52,260 nucleotides of DNA from the NCBI RefSeq assembly GCF_014845095.1, contig NZ_NKUG01000011.1:1-52260 (forward strand). Direction: 5' to 3'. This DNA is from Methylobacterium bullatum. GTDB lineage: Bacteria; Pseudomonadota; Alphaproteobacteria; Rhizobiales; Beijerinckiaceae. Shown here in pieces: positions 15,209 through 26,423 of the stretch. A model generated the notes under the pieces. That model was not told the origin of the DNA and searched no databases. It saw only the letters and a list, made by a program, of their open reading frames with translations. A program made the translations under genes and the position numbers. Numbering within the stretch: position 1 is the first letter of the stretch; each line of letters starts with the position of its first letter.

Positions 15209-18016
15209 ATGATAACGGGTTTGCGCATGTTCGACGCCGCCGACGCCCTCAAGACGGTCCTCACCACTCTCGACCGCGACGTGCGCGAGGCGACGCAGCT
15301 GCGCGCGCTTCTCGTTCCGGAGTTGCGGCGCATCATCGAGCTCGGCCATGCCGATGCCGAAGCCCGGTTGATGGAGGAGCGCGACGGCACCGCCTGCGCC
15401 CAGCGGATCAGCAACCTCACCGATGCGGTGATCCGCACGATCCACGATGCGGTGGTGTGGCGGCTCTACCCCAACGACAATCCCTCCACCGGCGAACAGC
15501 TCGCCGTGGTGGCCACCGGCGGCTACGGTCGCGGGACGATGGCGCCGGGGTCGGACATCGATCTCCTGTTCCTGCTGCCCTACAAGCAGACCGCCTGGTC
15601 CGAGAGCGTCGTCGAGGCGATGCTCTACGTGCTGTGGGACCTCAAGCTGAAGGTCGGCCACGCCACCCGCTCGGTGGAGGAGTGCCTGCGCGAGGGGCGG
15701 GCCGACATGACGATCCGCACCTCGCTCCTCGAGGCGCGCTACCTCTTCGGCGCGAGGGCGCTGTACGAGGAGCTGGTGACCCGGTTCGACACCGAACTCG
15801 TCATGTGGACGGCGCCGGAATTCGTCGAGGCCAAGCTGCGCGAGCGTGACACCCGCGTCACGAAGGCGGGCGCCTCGCGCTACCTCGTCGAGCCCAACGT
15901 CAAGGACGGGAAGGGCGGCCTGCGCGACCTCAACACCCTGTTCTGGATCGCGAAATACACCTACCGCGTCCGCGACCAGAGCGAACTCGTCCCCGCCGGC
16001 CTGTTCACGCCGGAGGAGTACCGGGTGTTCGAGCGCTGCGAGGAGCTGCTCTGGCGCGTCCGCTGCCACATGCATTTCGTCACCGGCCGGTCCGAGGAGC
16101 GCCTGTCCTTCGGCCTGCAGCCGAGGATCGCCGAGCGCTTCGGCTACGAGCCGCGCGGCGGCCTATCGGGCGTCGAGCGCTTCATGAAGGCGTATTTCCT
16201 GATCGCCAAGGAAGTGGGCGATCTCACCGCCATCGTCTGCGCCGCCCTCGAGGCCCGCCACGCCAAGCGCACCCCGGTCCTCGACCGCTGGATCGGCCGC
16301 TTCCGCGATCGCTTCCGTGCCACCGCCATCGAGGCGGAGGATTTCATCGACGATCACGGCCGGATCAACCTGCGCACGGCGGATGCCTTCTCGCGGGATC
16401 CCGTGAACCTGATCCGCCTGTTCTGGCTCGCCGACCGCCACAACCTGCCGATCCATCCGGATGCGACGCGGGCCGCCACCCGCTCGCTCCGGCTCATCGG
16501 GCATTCCCTGCGCTCGGACACGGAAGCCAATGGGCTCTTCCTCGACGTGCTGACGTCGAAGAACTCGCCGGAGACGATCCTGCGGCTGATGAACGAGGTC
16601 GGCGTGCTCGGCCGGTTCATCCCCGATTTCGGCCGCATCGTCGCGCTGATGCAGTTCAACATGTACCACCACTATACGGTGGACGAGCATCTGCTGCGGT
16701 CCGTCGGCGTCCTGGCGGCCATCGATTCCGGCACGGTCTCCGAGGACCACCCCATCGCCACGCGGCTCATCGACACGATCAGCCACCGGCGCGCCCTCTA
16801 CGTCGCGGTGCTCCTGCACGACATCGCCAAGGGGCGCCCGGAAGACCATTCCATCGCCGGCGCGGCCATCGCCGAGAAGATCGGCCCGCGCTTCGGCCTC
16901 ACCCAGACCGAGACCGAGATCGTGGCCTGGCTGGTGGAGCACCACCTGCTGATGTCGATGACGGCCCAGAGCCGCGATCTTTCCGACCCGAAGACGATCC
17001 AGAAATTCGCCTCCGTGGTGCAGACCATGGAGCGGCTGAAGCTCCTGATGATCCTCACCGTCGCGGACATCAAGGCGGTGGGACCGGGCGTGTGGACCGC
17101 CTGGAAGGGGACGCTGCTGCGGACCCTCTACGACGAGACCGAGGTGCTCCTGTCGGGCGGTCATTCCGAGATCGCCCGGACCGACCGGGTCCGCCTCATC
17201 CAGATGGGACTGCGCGAGCAGCTGGCGGATTGGGATCCGGCCTTCTTCGACGCCTATTCCGCCCGGCACAACCAGGCTTACTGGCTGAAGGTCGACGCCG
17301 TCCGCCAGTTCAAGAATGCGGGGTTCGTGCGCGGTGTCATGGAAGACGGGCGCACCGTCGCCACCGTCTACGAGACCGATCCGACCCGGGGCGTGACCGA
17401 GATCACGATCTACTCGCCCGATCACCCGCGCCTTCTCGCCATCGTCACCGGGGCCTGCGCGGCGCTCGGCGGCAACATCGTCGACGCACAGATCTTCACC
17501 ACCACCGACGGCTTCGCCCTCGACTCGATCTTCATCTCCCGCGCCTTCGAGCGGGACGACGACGAACTGCGCCGCGCCAAGCGCATCACCACGGCGATCG
17601 AGCGGGCGCTGAGGGGCGAGATCCGCATCGCCGATCTCGTGGCGGACCGGCACCCGCCGAGCAACCGCTCCAACACCTTCCTGATCCCTCCGGACATGGC
17701 GATCGACAACGCCCTGTCGAGCCGGGAGACCGTGGTGGAGATCACCGGCCTCGACCGGCCGGGCCTGCTCTACGAGCTGACCACCGCCCTCGGGCGCCTG
17801 AGCCTCAACATCACGTCGGCCCATGTGGCGACCTTCGGCGAGCGGGCGGTGGACGTCTTCTACGTCACCGACCTCACCGGGACCCGCGTCACCCAGCCCG
17901 ACCGGCAGGCCGCGATCCGCAACGCGGTGATGGAGATCTTCGCCAGCGACGTTGCCGCTTTGAGGGCGGAGGGGCTGGAAGCACTGGTGGAGTCCCCGCC
18001 TCCGCGGGAAGCCTGA
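15209..18016 (+). CDS. glnD: PII uridylyltransferase / uridylyl-removing enzyme
   Basis: A protein of 935 residues, the usual length for alphaproteobacterial GlnD. It uridylylates or deuridylylates PII proteins in response to glutamine and so sets nitrogen regulation. The nucleotidyltransferase motif GGYGRGTMAPGSDIDLLF begins near residue 104. The HD domain shows MYHHYTVDEHLLRS and LLHDIAKGR near 534. Two C-terminal ACT domains start near 729 (TIYSPDHPRLLAIVTG) and 842 (EITGLDRPGLLYELTT), and these bind glutamine. The start may be the ATG at 15209 or the one at 15227. No other nitrogen-regulation gene is adjacent. Confidence 0.96.
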   Translation: MITGLRMFDAADALKTVLTTLDRDVREATQLRALLVPELRRIIELGHADAEARLMEERDGTACAQRISNLTDAVIRTIHDAVVWRLYPNDNPSTGEQLAVVATGGYGRGTMAPGSDIDLLFLLPYKQTAWSESVVEAMLYVLWDLKLKVGHATRSVEECLREGRADMTIRTSLLEARYLFGARALYEELVTRFDTELVMWTAPEFVEAKLRERDTRVTKAGASRYLVEPNVKDGKGGLRDLNTLFWIAKYTYRVRDQSELVPAGLFTPEEYRVFERCEELLWRVRCHMHFVTGRSEERLSFGLQPRIAERFGYEPRGGLSGVERFMKAYFLIAKEVGDLTAIVCAALEARHAKRTPVLDRWIGRFRDRFRATAIEAEDFIDDHGRINLRTADAFSRDPVNLIRLFWLADRHNLPIHPDATRAATRSLRLIGHSLRSDTEANGLFLDVLTSKNSPETILRLMNEVGVLGRFIPDFGRIVALMQFNMYHHYTVDEHLLRSVGVLAAIDSGTVSEDHPIATRLIDTISHRRALYVAVLLHDIAKGRPEDHSIAGAAIAEKIGPRFGLTQTETEIVAWLVEHHLLMSMTAQSRDLSDPKTIQKFASVVQTMERLKLLMILTVADIKAVGPGVWTAWKGTLLRTLYDETEVLLSGGHSEIARTDRVRLIQMGLREQLADWDPAFFDAYSARHNQAYWLKVDAVRQFKNAGFVRGVMEDGRTVATVYETDPTRGVTEITIYSPDHPRLLAIVTGACAALGGNIVDAQIFTTTDGFALDSIFISRAFERDDDELRRAKRITTAIERALRGEIRIADLVADRHPPSNRSNTFLIPPDMAIDNALSSRETVVEITGLDRPGLLYELTTALGRLSLNITSAHVATFGERAVDVFYVTDLTGTRVTQPDRQAAIRNAVMEIFASDVAALRAEGLEALVESPPPREA

Positions 18017-18080
18017 GCCCCCTGCAGGCCTGAATCTCGCGGGGGGCTGAGGCGGAGAAGAGGGGCGGGACGGCGCTCGG

Positions 18081-18109
18081 CTTGATTTCATCCCGCGCGC
18101 GTCTGATAT
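18081..18109 (+). promoter_or_regulatory. Candidate grpE promoter, heat-shock-like
   Basis: CTTGAT (18081-18086) and TGATAT (18104-18109) are separated by 17 bases, 154 bases upstream of the grpE start. The CTTG of the -35 recalls RpoH-type promoters of alphaproteobacteria. The -10 part is only a loose match, and a housekeeping promoter is an alternative. Confidence 0.35.
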
Positions 18110-18262
18110 CAGCTGCGATCCCGGAGCATGGTGCCGAACCCCGTCGAGCGGGTTCTCGGCGCCGTGCCCGGCCCCATTCCGATCGACCGCGTGCCGACGG
18201 TCTCCGGCGACAGAGACCGGCGACTGGCGCGGGGCGAGCAACCTTGCGATCGACGAAGAGCG

Positions 18263-18859
18263 ATGATGGCGAACGACATGGAGCATGACGGGCAGCGCGC
18301 CGAGACGGCGCCGGAGACCGACGTGAAGCCCGAGGCGCGCGCGGAGGACAACGCCGTCGCCTTGGCGAGCCTGATCACCGAGCGCGACGAGCTGAAGGAT
18401 CGCGTCCTGCGCACCTTGGCCGAAATGGAGAACCTGCGCCGGCGCACCGAGCGCGAGGTCGCCGATGCGCGGACCTATGCGGTCACGAATTTCGCGCGCG
18501 ACATGCTGAACGCGGCCGACAACATCCGTCGTGCGCTGGAGAGCGTGCCGGCGGAGGCCGCCTCCACCGCCGAGGGTCCGCTCAAGGCGCTGATCGACGG
18601 GATCGAGCTCACCGAGCGCGATCTCGCCAAGACCCTGGAGCGGCACGGGGTGAAACTCATCGAGCCTCAGGGCCAGCGCTTCGATCCCAACCGGCATCAG
18701 GCGATGTTCGAAGTCCCCAATGCCGAGGTCCCGAACGGGACGGTGGTGCAGGTGATGCAGTCCGGCTACGTCATCGGCGACCGGGTCCTGCGCCCGGCCC
18801 TCGTGGGTGTCGCCAAGGGCGGACCCAAGGCGGCGGCCAATCCTGCGGATGCCGCCTGA
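18263..18859 (+). CDS. grpE: Nucleotide exchange factor for DnaK
   Basis: A cytosolic protein of 198 residues that releases ADP from DnaK. The N-terminal half is a long coiled coil ([40 protein letters not shown]). The C-terminal beta domain has [35 protein letters not shown] and ALVGVAKG, the GrpE signature. Two ATGs at 18263 and 18266 follow GAAGAG; an ATG at 18128 would add 45 unlikely residues. Neither dnaK nor hrcA is next to it, so it is a single-gene unit here. Confidence 0.93.
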   Translation: MMANDMEHDGQRAETAPETDVKPEARAEDNAVALASLITERDELKDRVLRTLAEMENLRRRTEREVADARTYAVTNFARDMLNAADNIRRALESVPAEAASTAEGPLKALIDGIELTERDLAKTLERHGVKLIEPQGQRFDPNRHQAMFEVPNAEVPNGTVVQVMQSGYVIGDRVLRPALVGVAKGGPKAAANPADAA

Positions 18860-18878
18860 GGCATCCGCCCGAACGAAT

Positions 18879-18921
18879 GGCCTCGTCCCGGATGGTGCGT
18901 CCGCGACGAGGCGACGAGGCC
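18879..18921. terminator. Bidirectional stem-loop after grpE
   Basis: GGCCTCGTC (18879-18887) pairs perfectly with GACGAGGCC (18913-18921). An inner alternative pairing uses CCTCGTC and the GACGAGG ending near 18911. It separates grpE from the convergent gene whose stop codon starts the next base pair or two downstream. Confidence 0.5.
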
Positions 18922-18922
18922 G

Positions 18923-19894
18923 TTACTTCACCTCGACGCTGTCGATGACCTCCCGGAACTTCGACAGCATGGCGCTGCGCTGGTCGGCCCGCACCACGCC
19001 GAGCGCGCGGAGGTAGCCGTCCGGCGCGAAGCGGATGGTCTGGGACACCACCACCGGCGTGTTCGAAGGGCCGTCGACCGCGCGGGCGACGATCTCGTGC
19101 CAGTCGACGCCGTTCTGGCGGTAGGTCTGCGAACGCTCGACCGCGAAATCCTTCATCGTCTGGTTCGAATAGAGCGCAGCGCGGGCGAAGGCATCGCGCT
19201 GTTCCGGCTGCGGCGGCTGCTGGACTGCCTGGGCCAGGACCAGGATGGGCTGTTCGAGATTCAGCATCTGGTCCTTCGGGCCTTGCGTCATCAGGACCGA
19301 ATTGCCCGCGAGCACCCGGACAGGCCGGAACCCGGCCGACTCGCGGATGCGGAACGGCAGGGCCGCGACCTGCTCGTCCAGGGTCAGTTCCGGCCGGATC
19401 TTCACGCTGGTCAGCATGTTCCGCATGGTTTCCGGCGTCTCGGCATCCGGCACGGTCTGGGCGATGATGATGCCCGTGACCGTGGTGTCGCCGACGAGCA
19501 GGAGCCATTTCTTGATGGCCGGGGTGGCCGCGCCCTCCGGAGCCGGCTGCTCTCCCGTGAAGAGTACCGCGTCCACGTCGCCCGCGACCTTGATGGCCTC
19601 GCGCGTCGCGACGACGAACCCCTGCGTGCGCAGGTTCTCGTCGGTGAAGCTCTTCTCCAGGTCGACGAAGGCCGTCGACGGCAGCTCGACGATGGAGAGC
19701 GTCGCGCCGCCTTCCAGCCGCTCGAATCCCGAGAACCGCTTGGACAGCGCCATGTCAGAGGCCGGCGTGAAGCCGAAGCGCGAACTCGGCGGGAAGATCG
19801 CATCGGCGGCCCCGGCCACGGAGATGGCGCCCGACGAGAGCCCGGCGATCAGGGCCAGTGCCACGACCGGACGGACGAGATTACGCAGACGCAT
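18923..19894 (-). CDS. Exported protein of unknown function
   Basis: A protein of 323 residues with a Sec signal peptide (VRPVVALALIAGLSSGAISV, probable cleavage after AGAADA). The mature part resembles no enzyme family I know. It has the segments SRFGFTPASDMALSKRFSGF, WLLLVGDTTVTGIIIAQTVP and TIRFAPDGYLRALGVVRADQ. It is probably a periplasmic protein conserved in Hyphomicrobiales. The start at 19894 is chosen because GGAG is well spaced for it, whereas the ATG nine bases upstream lies too close to the same GGAG. It is convergent with grpE. Confidence 0.7.
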   Translation of the reverse strand: MRLRNLVRPVVALALIAGLSSGAISVAGAADAIFPPSSRFGFTPASDMALSKRFSGFERLEGGATLSIVELPSTAFVDLEKSFTDENLRTQGFVVATREAIKVAGDVDAVLFTGEQPAPEGAATPAIKKWLLLVGDTTVTGIIIAQTVPDAETPETMRNMLTSVKIRPELTLDEQVAALPFRIRESAGFRPVRVLAGNSVLMTQGPKDQMLNLEQPILVLAQAVQQPPQPEQRDAFARAALYSNQTMKDFAVERSQTYRQNGVDWHEIVARAVDGPSNTPVVVSQTIRFAPDGYLRALGVVRADQRSAMLSKFREVIDSVEVK

Positions 19895-20191
19895 CGGATC
19901 CATTCTCCGCGACGGAGCCGCCTCTCGCGGCTCCGGGCCATGTGTTCGAATGCGAGACGTCTCCGTTCAAGGCGAAGGGCTCGCGCGGCCTCCGTGAGGA
20001 AGGCTCGCCGACGATGGGTCGGCCCACGCCTTCCCGCTGTCAAGCGTTGCGGTCGCCCCGCGACCGGGCCGTGGCTCCACGCCGCTGGCCCCGCGTCTCT
20101 CGGATGAGGGAGGGAGGGCACAGAGGCGTTCCGGATGTCCGTTCCCGAACTACGCACCGATGCCCGGCGCGGCCTTCGCCGCACTTTGCAT

Positions 20192-20830
20192 TCAGGCGTC
20201 GTGGTCGATGTCCCTCTCGAGCACGGCCTTGCTCTCCACCGTGGTGTCGGATTTGAGCTGGTAGACGAGCGGGATGCCGGTGGCGATCTCGAGGCTGGCG
20301 ATGGTCTTCGTGGTCATGCCGTCGAGCACCATCACGAGCGCGCGCAGCGAATTGCCGTGGGCGGCCACCAGGACGCGCTCGCCGGCCATGACGCGTGGCA
20401 GGATGGTCTGGATGTAATAGGGCAGCACGCGCGCCGCGGTGTCTTTCAGGCTTTCCCCGCCGGGGGGCGGAATGTCGTAGGACCGGCGCCACTGGTGGAC
20501 CTGGGCGTCGCCCCAGCGCTCACGGGCATCGTCCTTGTTGAGGCCCGACAGGTCGCCGTAATCGCGCTCGTTGAGCGCCTCGGACCGGACCGTCTCGATG
20601 CCGCCCTGGCCCATCTCCTCCAGAATCAGCGCGCAGGTATGCTGCGCCCGCTGCAGGTTGGAGGTGAAGGCGACATCGAACGCATAGCCCTGCTGCTTCA
20701 GCCAGCGGCCGGCGGTCCTGGCCTCGGTGATGCCGAGCTCGGTGAGTTGCGGATCGCGCCAGCCGGTGAAAAGCTTCTTGAGGTTCCATTCGCTCTGGCC
20801 GTGGCGAGCGAGGACGAGCAGGCGCTCCAT
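20192..20830 (-). CDS. gpmA: 2,3-bisphosphoglycerate-dependent phosphoglycerate mutase
   Basis: A cytosolic glycolytic enzyme of 212 residues that interconverts 3- and 2-phosphoglycerate. The phosphohistidine motif [10 protein letters not shown] has His10. [33 protein letters not shown] and the second His in [11 protein letters not shown] are all present. The shorter length, compared with about 250 residues in enteric GpmA, is normal for alphaproteobacteria. It follows dapB by about 105 bases on the same strand and may share its transcript. Confidence 0.93.
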   Translation of the reverse strand: MERLLVLARHGQSEWNLKKLFTGWRDPQLTELGITEARTAGRWLKQQGYAFDVAFTSNLQRAQHTCALILEEMGQGGIETVRSEALNERDYGDLSGLNKDDARERWGDAQVHQWRRSYDIPPPGGESLKDTAARVLPYYIQTILPRVMAGERVLVAAHGNSLRALVMVLDGMTTKTIASLEIATGIPLVYQLKSDTTVESKAVLERDIDHDA

Positions 20831-20935
20831 CGGACGTCCATCCTATTTCTCGGTGAATGGTGCGACGCAACAGAATCTGCGCCTGCGGGGCTGGTGTACC
20901 GGCCGACCTGAACAGTCAATGACCGGGCGCTCGTA

Positions 20936-21733
20936 TCAGAGCCCGAGGACGTCGGCCATGCCATAGAGGCCCGGAGGTTTGTCATGGGCCCACAACGCCG
21001 CCCGCACGGCGCCACGGGCGAAGATCGCGCGATCCTCGGCATGGTGGCTGATGGTGATGCGCTCGCCGGGGCCGGCGAAGGTCACGCTGTGGTCGCCCAC
21101 CACCGTGCCGCCGCGCAGGGTGGCAAAGCCGATATCGCCGGGACGCCGCGCGCCGGTATGGCCGTCACGGGTGGAGACACGGGTCTCGGCGAGGCTGACT
21201 CCGCGCCCCTCCGCCGCCGCCTCCCCGAGGAGGAGCGCCGTGCCGGAGGGCGCGTCCACCTTCATGCGGTGATGCATCTCGACGATTTCGATATCGAAAT
21301 CCTGATCCAGCGCGGCGGCGACCTTGCGCACCAGCCCGGCGAGCAGATTCACGCCTAGCGACATGTTGCCCGAACGCACGATGCGGGCATGGTGCGCCGC
21401 CGCAATGAGCTTGGCGATGTCCGCGTCGGCGAGGCCGGTGGTGCCGACGACGTGGACGATGCGGGCCTGGGCGGCGAGTTCGGCAAAGAACGTCGTGGCG
21501 GCCGGCGTGGTGAAGTCGAGGACGCCGTCGGTGGCGGCAAAGACCGTGAGCGGATCGTCGGAGACGGCGACGCCGAGGGGCGGCAGGCCGGCCAGCGCCC
21601 CCGCATCCTGGCCGAGGGCCGGCGAACCCTCGCGCGCGACGACGCCGCTCAGGGTGCATCCCTCGGCTTCCGCCACCGCCCGGATCAGCATCCGCCCCAT
21701 GCGCCCCCCGGCGCCGACCACTGCGAGCCGCAT
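20936..21733 (-). CDS. dapB: 4-hydroxy-tetrahydrodipicolinate reductase
   Basis: A cytosolic enzyme of 265 residues in the diaminopimelate/lysine pathway. The dinucleotide-binding motif [13 protein letters not shown] starts near residue 5. DFTTPAAT and VVGTTGL are typical. [16 protein letters not shown] holds the catalytic His pair and Lys. It lies between marC and gpmA on the minus strand; a dapB-gpmA neighbourhood is common in this order. All key residues are intact. Confidence 0.95.
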   Translation of the reverse strand: MRLAVVGAGGRMGRMLIRAVAEAEGCTLSGVVAREGSPALGQDAGALAGLPPLGVAVSDDPLTVFAATDGVLDFTTPAATTFFAELAAQARIVHVVGTTGLADADIAKLIAAAHHARIVRSGNMSLGVNLLAGLVRKVAAALDQDFDIEIVEMHHRMKVDAPSGTALLLGEAAAEGRGVSLAETRVSTRDGHTGARRPGDIGFATLRGGTVVGDHSVTFAGPGERITISHHAEDRAIFARGAVRAALWAHDKPPGLYGMADVLGL

Positions 21734-21817
21734 CCTGTCGCCCTTCCTCGAAACGTCGCGCCTGCGGTACAGCCTCGGCCGGCCTATGCCAAGGCGAGGG
21801 GGATGAGGGGTGAAAGC

Positions 21818-22504
21818 TCAGTGTCTCGTGGCGAGGATCGGTCCGAGCACGTCGCCGACGCCGTTCACGGTGATCTGAGTTCCGATGCAAAGCAGCAGGA
21901 AGGCGAAGAGCCGGCCGAGGACCCGCGCTCCCACCGGGCCGATGGCCGTCACCACCCTGTCGGCCGAGCCGTAGGTGAATCTCACTAGGATCGCGATGGC
22001 GAGGGCCGCCAGCGACATGCCGAGATAGAAGCCGATGCGGTCGGGGCCGGGAGCGGGCCGGTTCGACCCCAGGGCGATCGCTACCGCGATGGTGCCGGGG
22101 CCGGTGGTGAAGGGCAGGGTCAGGGGGAAGAACGCCACGTCGGCGACGCTGTCGGTAGTGTCATGGGTCGCCTCGGCATGTTTCCGGGCCTCGCGGACCT
22201 CGGGTGCGCTGAGCAGCGTCCAGGCGGAGGCCGCGACCACGAGGCCGCCGGCGATCCGCAGCGCACCCAGGGACACCCCGAAGAAGTTCAGGATCGGCGC
22301 CCCCGCCCATAGTGCAGCTAGCATGATCAAGGCGGAGTAGAAGCCGATGCGCTTGGCGATCTCCACCCGCTCCTGATGCGAGTTCTGGGCGGTGATCTGT
22401 GAGAAGATCAGCGCCGAGCCCACCGGGTTGACGATCGAGAACAGGCTGGAGAAGGCGAAGACGAAGCTGTGGAGCGCCGCCTCCGGGTCGATGAGGCTGA
22501 ACAT
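21818..22504 (-). CDS. MarC family integral membrane protein
   Basis: A protein of 228 residues with six predicted membrane helices. MarC features include FSSLFSIVNPVGSALIFSQI near the N-terminus and FFPLTLPFTTGPGTIAVAIA in the middle, the repeated NP/GP motifs typical of the family. The role of MarC is unknown; an early link to multiple antibiotic resistance was not upheld. The ATG at 22504 is right for the family. The frame is open far upstream, but that region belongs to the methyltransferase gene in another frame. Confidence 0.88.
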   Translation of the reverse strand: MFSLIDPEAALHSFVFAFSSLFSIVNPVGSALIFSQITAQNSHQERVEIAKRIGFYSALIMLAALWAGAPILNFFGVSLGALRIAGGLVVAASAWTLLSAPEVREARKHAEATHDTTDSVADVAFFPLTLPFTTGPGTIAVAIALGSNRPAPGPDRIGFYLGMSLAALAIAILVRFTYGSADRVVTAIGPVGARVLGRLFAFLLLCIGTQITVNGVGDVLGPILATRH

Positions 22505-22536
22505 GGAAGCGAATGCCTTGAAGCGGGTGTTCGGGT

Positions 22537-23271
22537 TCAACCCGGAGAAGGGGTGGGAACGAGGACCCTCGCCGGAGCGAAGCGGGCGGCCCGTTGCACC
22601 TGACGGACCGCCACCGGACGGTAGAGTTGCTTCGTGGCGTCGATGACGTGGAGGCCTGCGAAGGGGAGGGAGAGGCCGGTGCCGACCTTCTCCCAGGCGC
22701 CGGCCGTCCTCAGCCAGAGCCGGCTGTTCACCGGAGGCATGTAGAGGGCCTCGGCCCATCCTTCCGGCGAGAACTGGGTGGTCCGCATCAGCCGTCCGAG
22801 CTGGGAGCGGCTGTAGGGCTGGCCGTGGCCGAACGGCGTCGTATCGCGGCGGGCCCAGACCCCGCGCCGATTGGGCACGACGAGGATCATCCGCCCGCCG
22901 GGCGTCAGCACTCGCCAGACGTCCTGCAGCAATTCGGTGGGGCTCTCCACCGATTCGAGGGCGTGGACCAGGATCACCCTGTCCACCGCCGCTTCCGGCA
23001 GGGGCATCATGGTCGGGTCGGCGAGGGCCGAGCAGGATCGTCCGCCGCCGGGCCAGTTCACGACGCCCTGGGTCGCCGGCATGAAGGCGAGGGTGCGCTC
23101 GGCGATCACGTGGACCGGCCCGAGATAGGGCGTCGCATAGCCGAGGCCGAGAACCCTCAGGCCCGAGACCGAGCCGAGGAACCCATGGATCGCCCGCCCG
23201 ACGATGCGATGGGTCACACCGCCCAGCGGGCTGGCATAGAAGGCGCGCAGATCGGTCACGTCGAGGCGCAT
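22537..23271 (-). CDS. SAM-dependent methyltransferase-like protein
   Basis: A protein of 244 residues with a class I methyltransferase fold of the Methyltransf_11 type. Motif I is degenerate (VLGLGYATPYLG instead of E/DxGxGxG). The later motifs are clear: VDRVILVHALESVESPTELL and VWRVLTPGGRMILVVPNRRG. The C-terminus is basic (VRQVQRAARFAPAR). It is probably the first gene of a run with marC, dapB and gpmA. In many Hyphomicrobiales this gene lies back to back with gloB, as here. The substrate is unknown. Confidence 0.8.
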   Translation of the reverse strand: MRLDVTDLRAFYASPLGGVTHRIVGRAIHGFLGSVSGLRVLGLGYATPYLGPVHVIAERTLAFMPATQGVVNWPGGGRSCSALADPTMMPLPEAAVDRVILVHALESVESPTELLQDVWRVLTPGGRMILVVPNRRGVWARRDTTPFGHGQPYSRSQLGRLMRTTQFSPEGWAEALYMPPVNSRLWLRTAGAWEKVGTGLSLPFAGLHVIDATKQLYRPVAVRQVQRAARFAPARVLVPTPSPG

Positions 23272-23456
23272 GGGGCGGCTTGCTCCGGCGCGGCCGGACG
23301 TTGTCGAGGTTGCAGGGTTCTTTGACGCAGGGTCGGAATCGGATCAATGGGGACGAGACCGTTCGCCCACAAGCCGGCATGCCGCGGAGGGCGGAACTCC
23401 TCGCCGCCGCGTCCGGTTCTTCCGCGAGCGACCCGCGCCACAGACAGGAACGCCTC

Positions 23457-24236
23457 GTGACCGTCTCCCGCCCCGAGATCCGCACCTTCCTCTGCCGCAG
23501 CGACAACATCGGCGTGCTGATCCGCGACCCCGCGACCGGAGCCTGCGCCGCCATCGACCTGCCCGAGGCGGCTCCCGTGCTGAAGGCCCTCGACGAGACG
23601 GGCTGGACTCTCACGGATATCCTCGTGACGCACCGGCATCTCGACCATGTGGAGGGGATTCCGGAGGTGAAGCGGCGCACGGGTGCGAGGGTGACCGCTC
23701 CGCGCAAGGCGGGCCCGGACGTGCCGGAGGTGGACGTCTCCGTCGCCGAGGGGGATCTCGTCAGGGTTGGCGACCTCGAAGCCGAAGTCTGGGAGACGCC
23801 CGGCCATTGCCTCGACCACGTCACCTACTGGTTCGCGGAGGCGGGGATCGTGTGCGCCGGCGACACTCTGTTCACCCTCGGCTGCGGACGGGTGCTGGAG
23901 GGCCGCCCCGAATCGCTGTGGCACTCGCTCGAGCGGTTTCTTCTCCTGCCCGACGACACCCAGGTCTTCAGCGGCCACGATTACGTCCTCGCCAACGCCC
24001 GTTTCGCCCTCGCCGCCGATCCCGACAGCCAGTCGTTGAGGGATCGCATGGCGCAGGCTGAGGAGGCCAAGGCAGCCGGCCGCTTTCTCGTTCCGACGAC
24101 GATGAAACACGAGCGGGCGACCAATCCATTCCTCCGTTCCACGGAGCCCGCTTTGGCTAAAGCAGTGAATCTTTCGCCTAATTCACCCGCTGAGGTAGTG
24201 TTCACTGCATTAAGGGCCTGGAAGAACAGCTTCTGA
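23457..24236 (+). CDS. gloB: Hydroxyacylglutathione hydrolase (glyoxalase II)
   Basis: A metallo-beta-lactamase-fold enzyme of 259 residues that releases D-lactate and glutathione from S-lactoylglutathione. The metal motif is THRHLDHVEG. ETPGHCLDHVTYWF, CAGDTLFTLGCGR and FSGHDYVLANARFA give the remaining ligands, and the C-terminal TTMKHERATNPFLR is the GloB glutathione-binding end. The GTG at 23457 follows AGGAA and gives the standard length. An ATG at 23280 would add 59 residues that do not fit. It works with glutathione made by GshB. Confidence 0.93.
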   Translation: MTVSRPEIRTFLCRSDNIGVLIRDPATGACAAIDLPEAAPVLKALDETGWTLTDILVTHRHLDHVEGIPEVKRRTGARVTAPRKAGPDVPEVDVSVAEGDLVRVGDLEAEVWETPGHCLDHVTYWFAEAGIVCAGDTLFTLGCGRVLEGRPESLWHSLERFLLLPDDTQVFSGHDYVLANARFALAADPDSQSLRDRMAQAEEAKAAGRFLVPTTMKHERATNPFLRSTEPALAKAVNLSPNSPAEVVFTALRAWKNSF

Positions 24237-24339
24237 CCGGCTATGGCCCTCTTGCTGTCTCGGACTCAGCGAGACGAGCGGGGGCGACGCCGACTCCGGA
24301 TACGGCCCGCCCTCCTTATCAGCGCCGGCTGGAGTATCG

Positions 24340-25056
24340 ATGGAGACGGCAGGTACGTCCTTTGTGGTCGGCTATGATTCGGCCGGCAGCGATGATGCTT
24401 CACCCATGATGGGTCTTCGTCCACCCGACAGGTCCAAGGCCCGAATTGGCCGGTCCAGCCCCGCACCGCTCTCGGTGGATGCCCGCCTCCTCGCGATTGC
24501 GACGGAACACTTGGCGCGCCTCGGGCACAAACGGGTGACGGTCGTGGCCGTGGCCGCCGAAGCCGGCATGACCCACGCCAACGTCTACCGATATTTTCCT
24601 TCCAAGGACGCCCTGCTCGATGCCGTCGCAGGGCGCTGGCTCCGGGATGTGGAAGCGGAACTCGCCCGCATCGCCGATGCGCCCGACCCCGCCGACGACA
24701 AGATCGAGCGCCTGCTGATGGCCCTGGCGAGCGCCCAGCGCGAGGTGCTGGCGCGGGAGCCTAACTTGTTCGCGGTTCATCTCGATGCGACAGTTGCGGC
24801 ACGGCCCATCGCCCGGCGTCATCGGGTGCGCCTGCGCAGCCTGGTCGAACGGGTGGTGGAGGAGGGGATCGCGGCGGGCGCCTTCGTAGCCCGGGACCGC
24901 GAACGGGCGATCGCCTACATCTTCGACGCGAGCTACCGGTTCACCCATCCGCTGGCGATGCAGCACGATTCCGACCTGCCCGTCGACCTGATTCAGGCAC
25001 GCTTCGGCGCCGTGATCCAGGCCATCCAGAAAGTGCTACGGATGGGCGCACTTTAG
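24340..25056 (+). CDS. TetR family transcriptional regulator
   Basis: A protein of 238 residues. The TetR DNA-binding domain spans about 46-95: AIATEHLARLGHKRVTVVAV, then AAEAGMTHANVYRYFPSKDA, then LLDAVAGRWL. The C-terminal ligand domain is helical and includes LASAQREVLAREPNLFAVHL. The first 45 residues look unstructured, so a later start is possible. It lies between gloB and mdh, reading the same way. Its target and ligand are unknown; the 290-base spacer before mdh is one possible operator region. Confidence 0.85.
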   Translation: METAGTSFVVGYDSAGSDDASPMMGLRPPDRSKARIGRSSPAPLSVDARLLAIATEHLARLGHKRVTVVAVAAEAGMTHANVYRYFPSKDALLDAVAGRWLRDVEAELARIADAPDPADDKIERLLMALASAQREVLAREPNLFAVHLDATVAARPIARRHRVRLRSLVERVVEEGIAAGAFVARDRERAIAYIFDASYRFTHPLAMQHDSDLPVDLIQARFGAVIQAIQKVLRMGAL

Positions 25057-25127
25057 GCAAAGTGACAATTATCTCAGCCTGTCACCGAAGCTTTGCCGTC
25101 GAACCGGCGGGAGCTTCGGCCGCCTAA

Positions 25128-26309
<1,182 letters not shown>

Positions 26310-26423
26310 AATCTCACAAGAAGCGTCGCGCGTCGGCGGGTTTCCCGTCGGCGTGAACGAGGCCGGTGTGTCGTGTCTTCCAATCCCGCGCGTTGCCGCG
26401 GGACGAGGCGAGGAAATTTCCTA

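Noticed and set aside
16163..18697. An open frame of 844 codons on the minus strand opposite glnD and grpE
   Set aside because: It is antisense to two clearly real genes, is very rich in Gly, Arg, Asp and His, and has no motifs. Such mirror frames are common in GC-rich DNA.
21818..23824. A frame of 668 codons reading into marC, taken as a long fusion protein
   Set aside because: Only the last 228 codons resemble a protein family (MarC). The upstream part overlaps the methyltransferase gene in another frame and gloB on the opposite strand, and has shadow composition.
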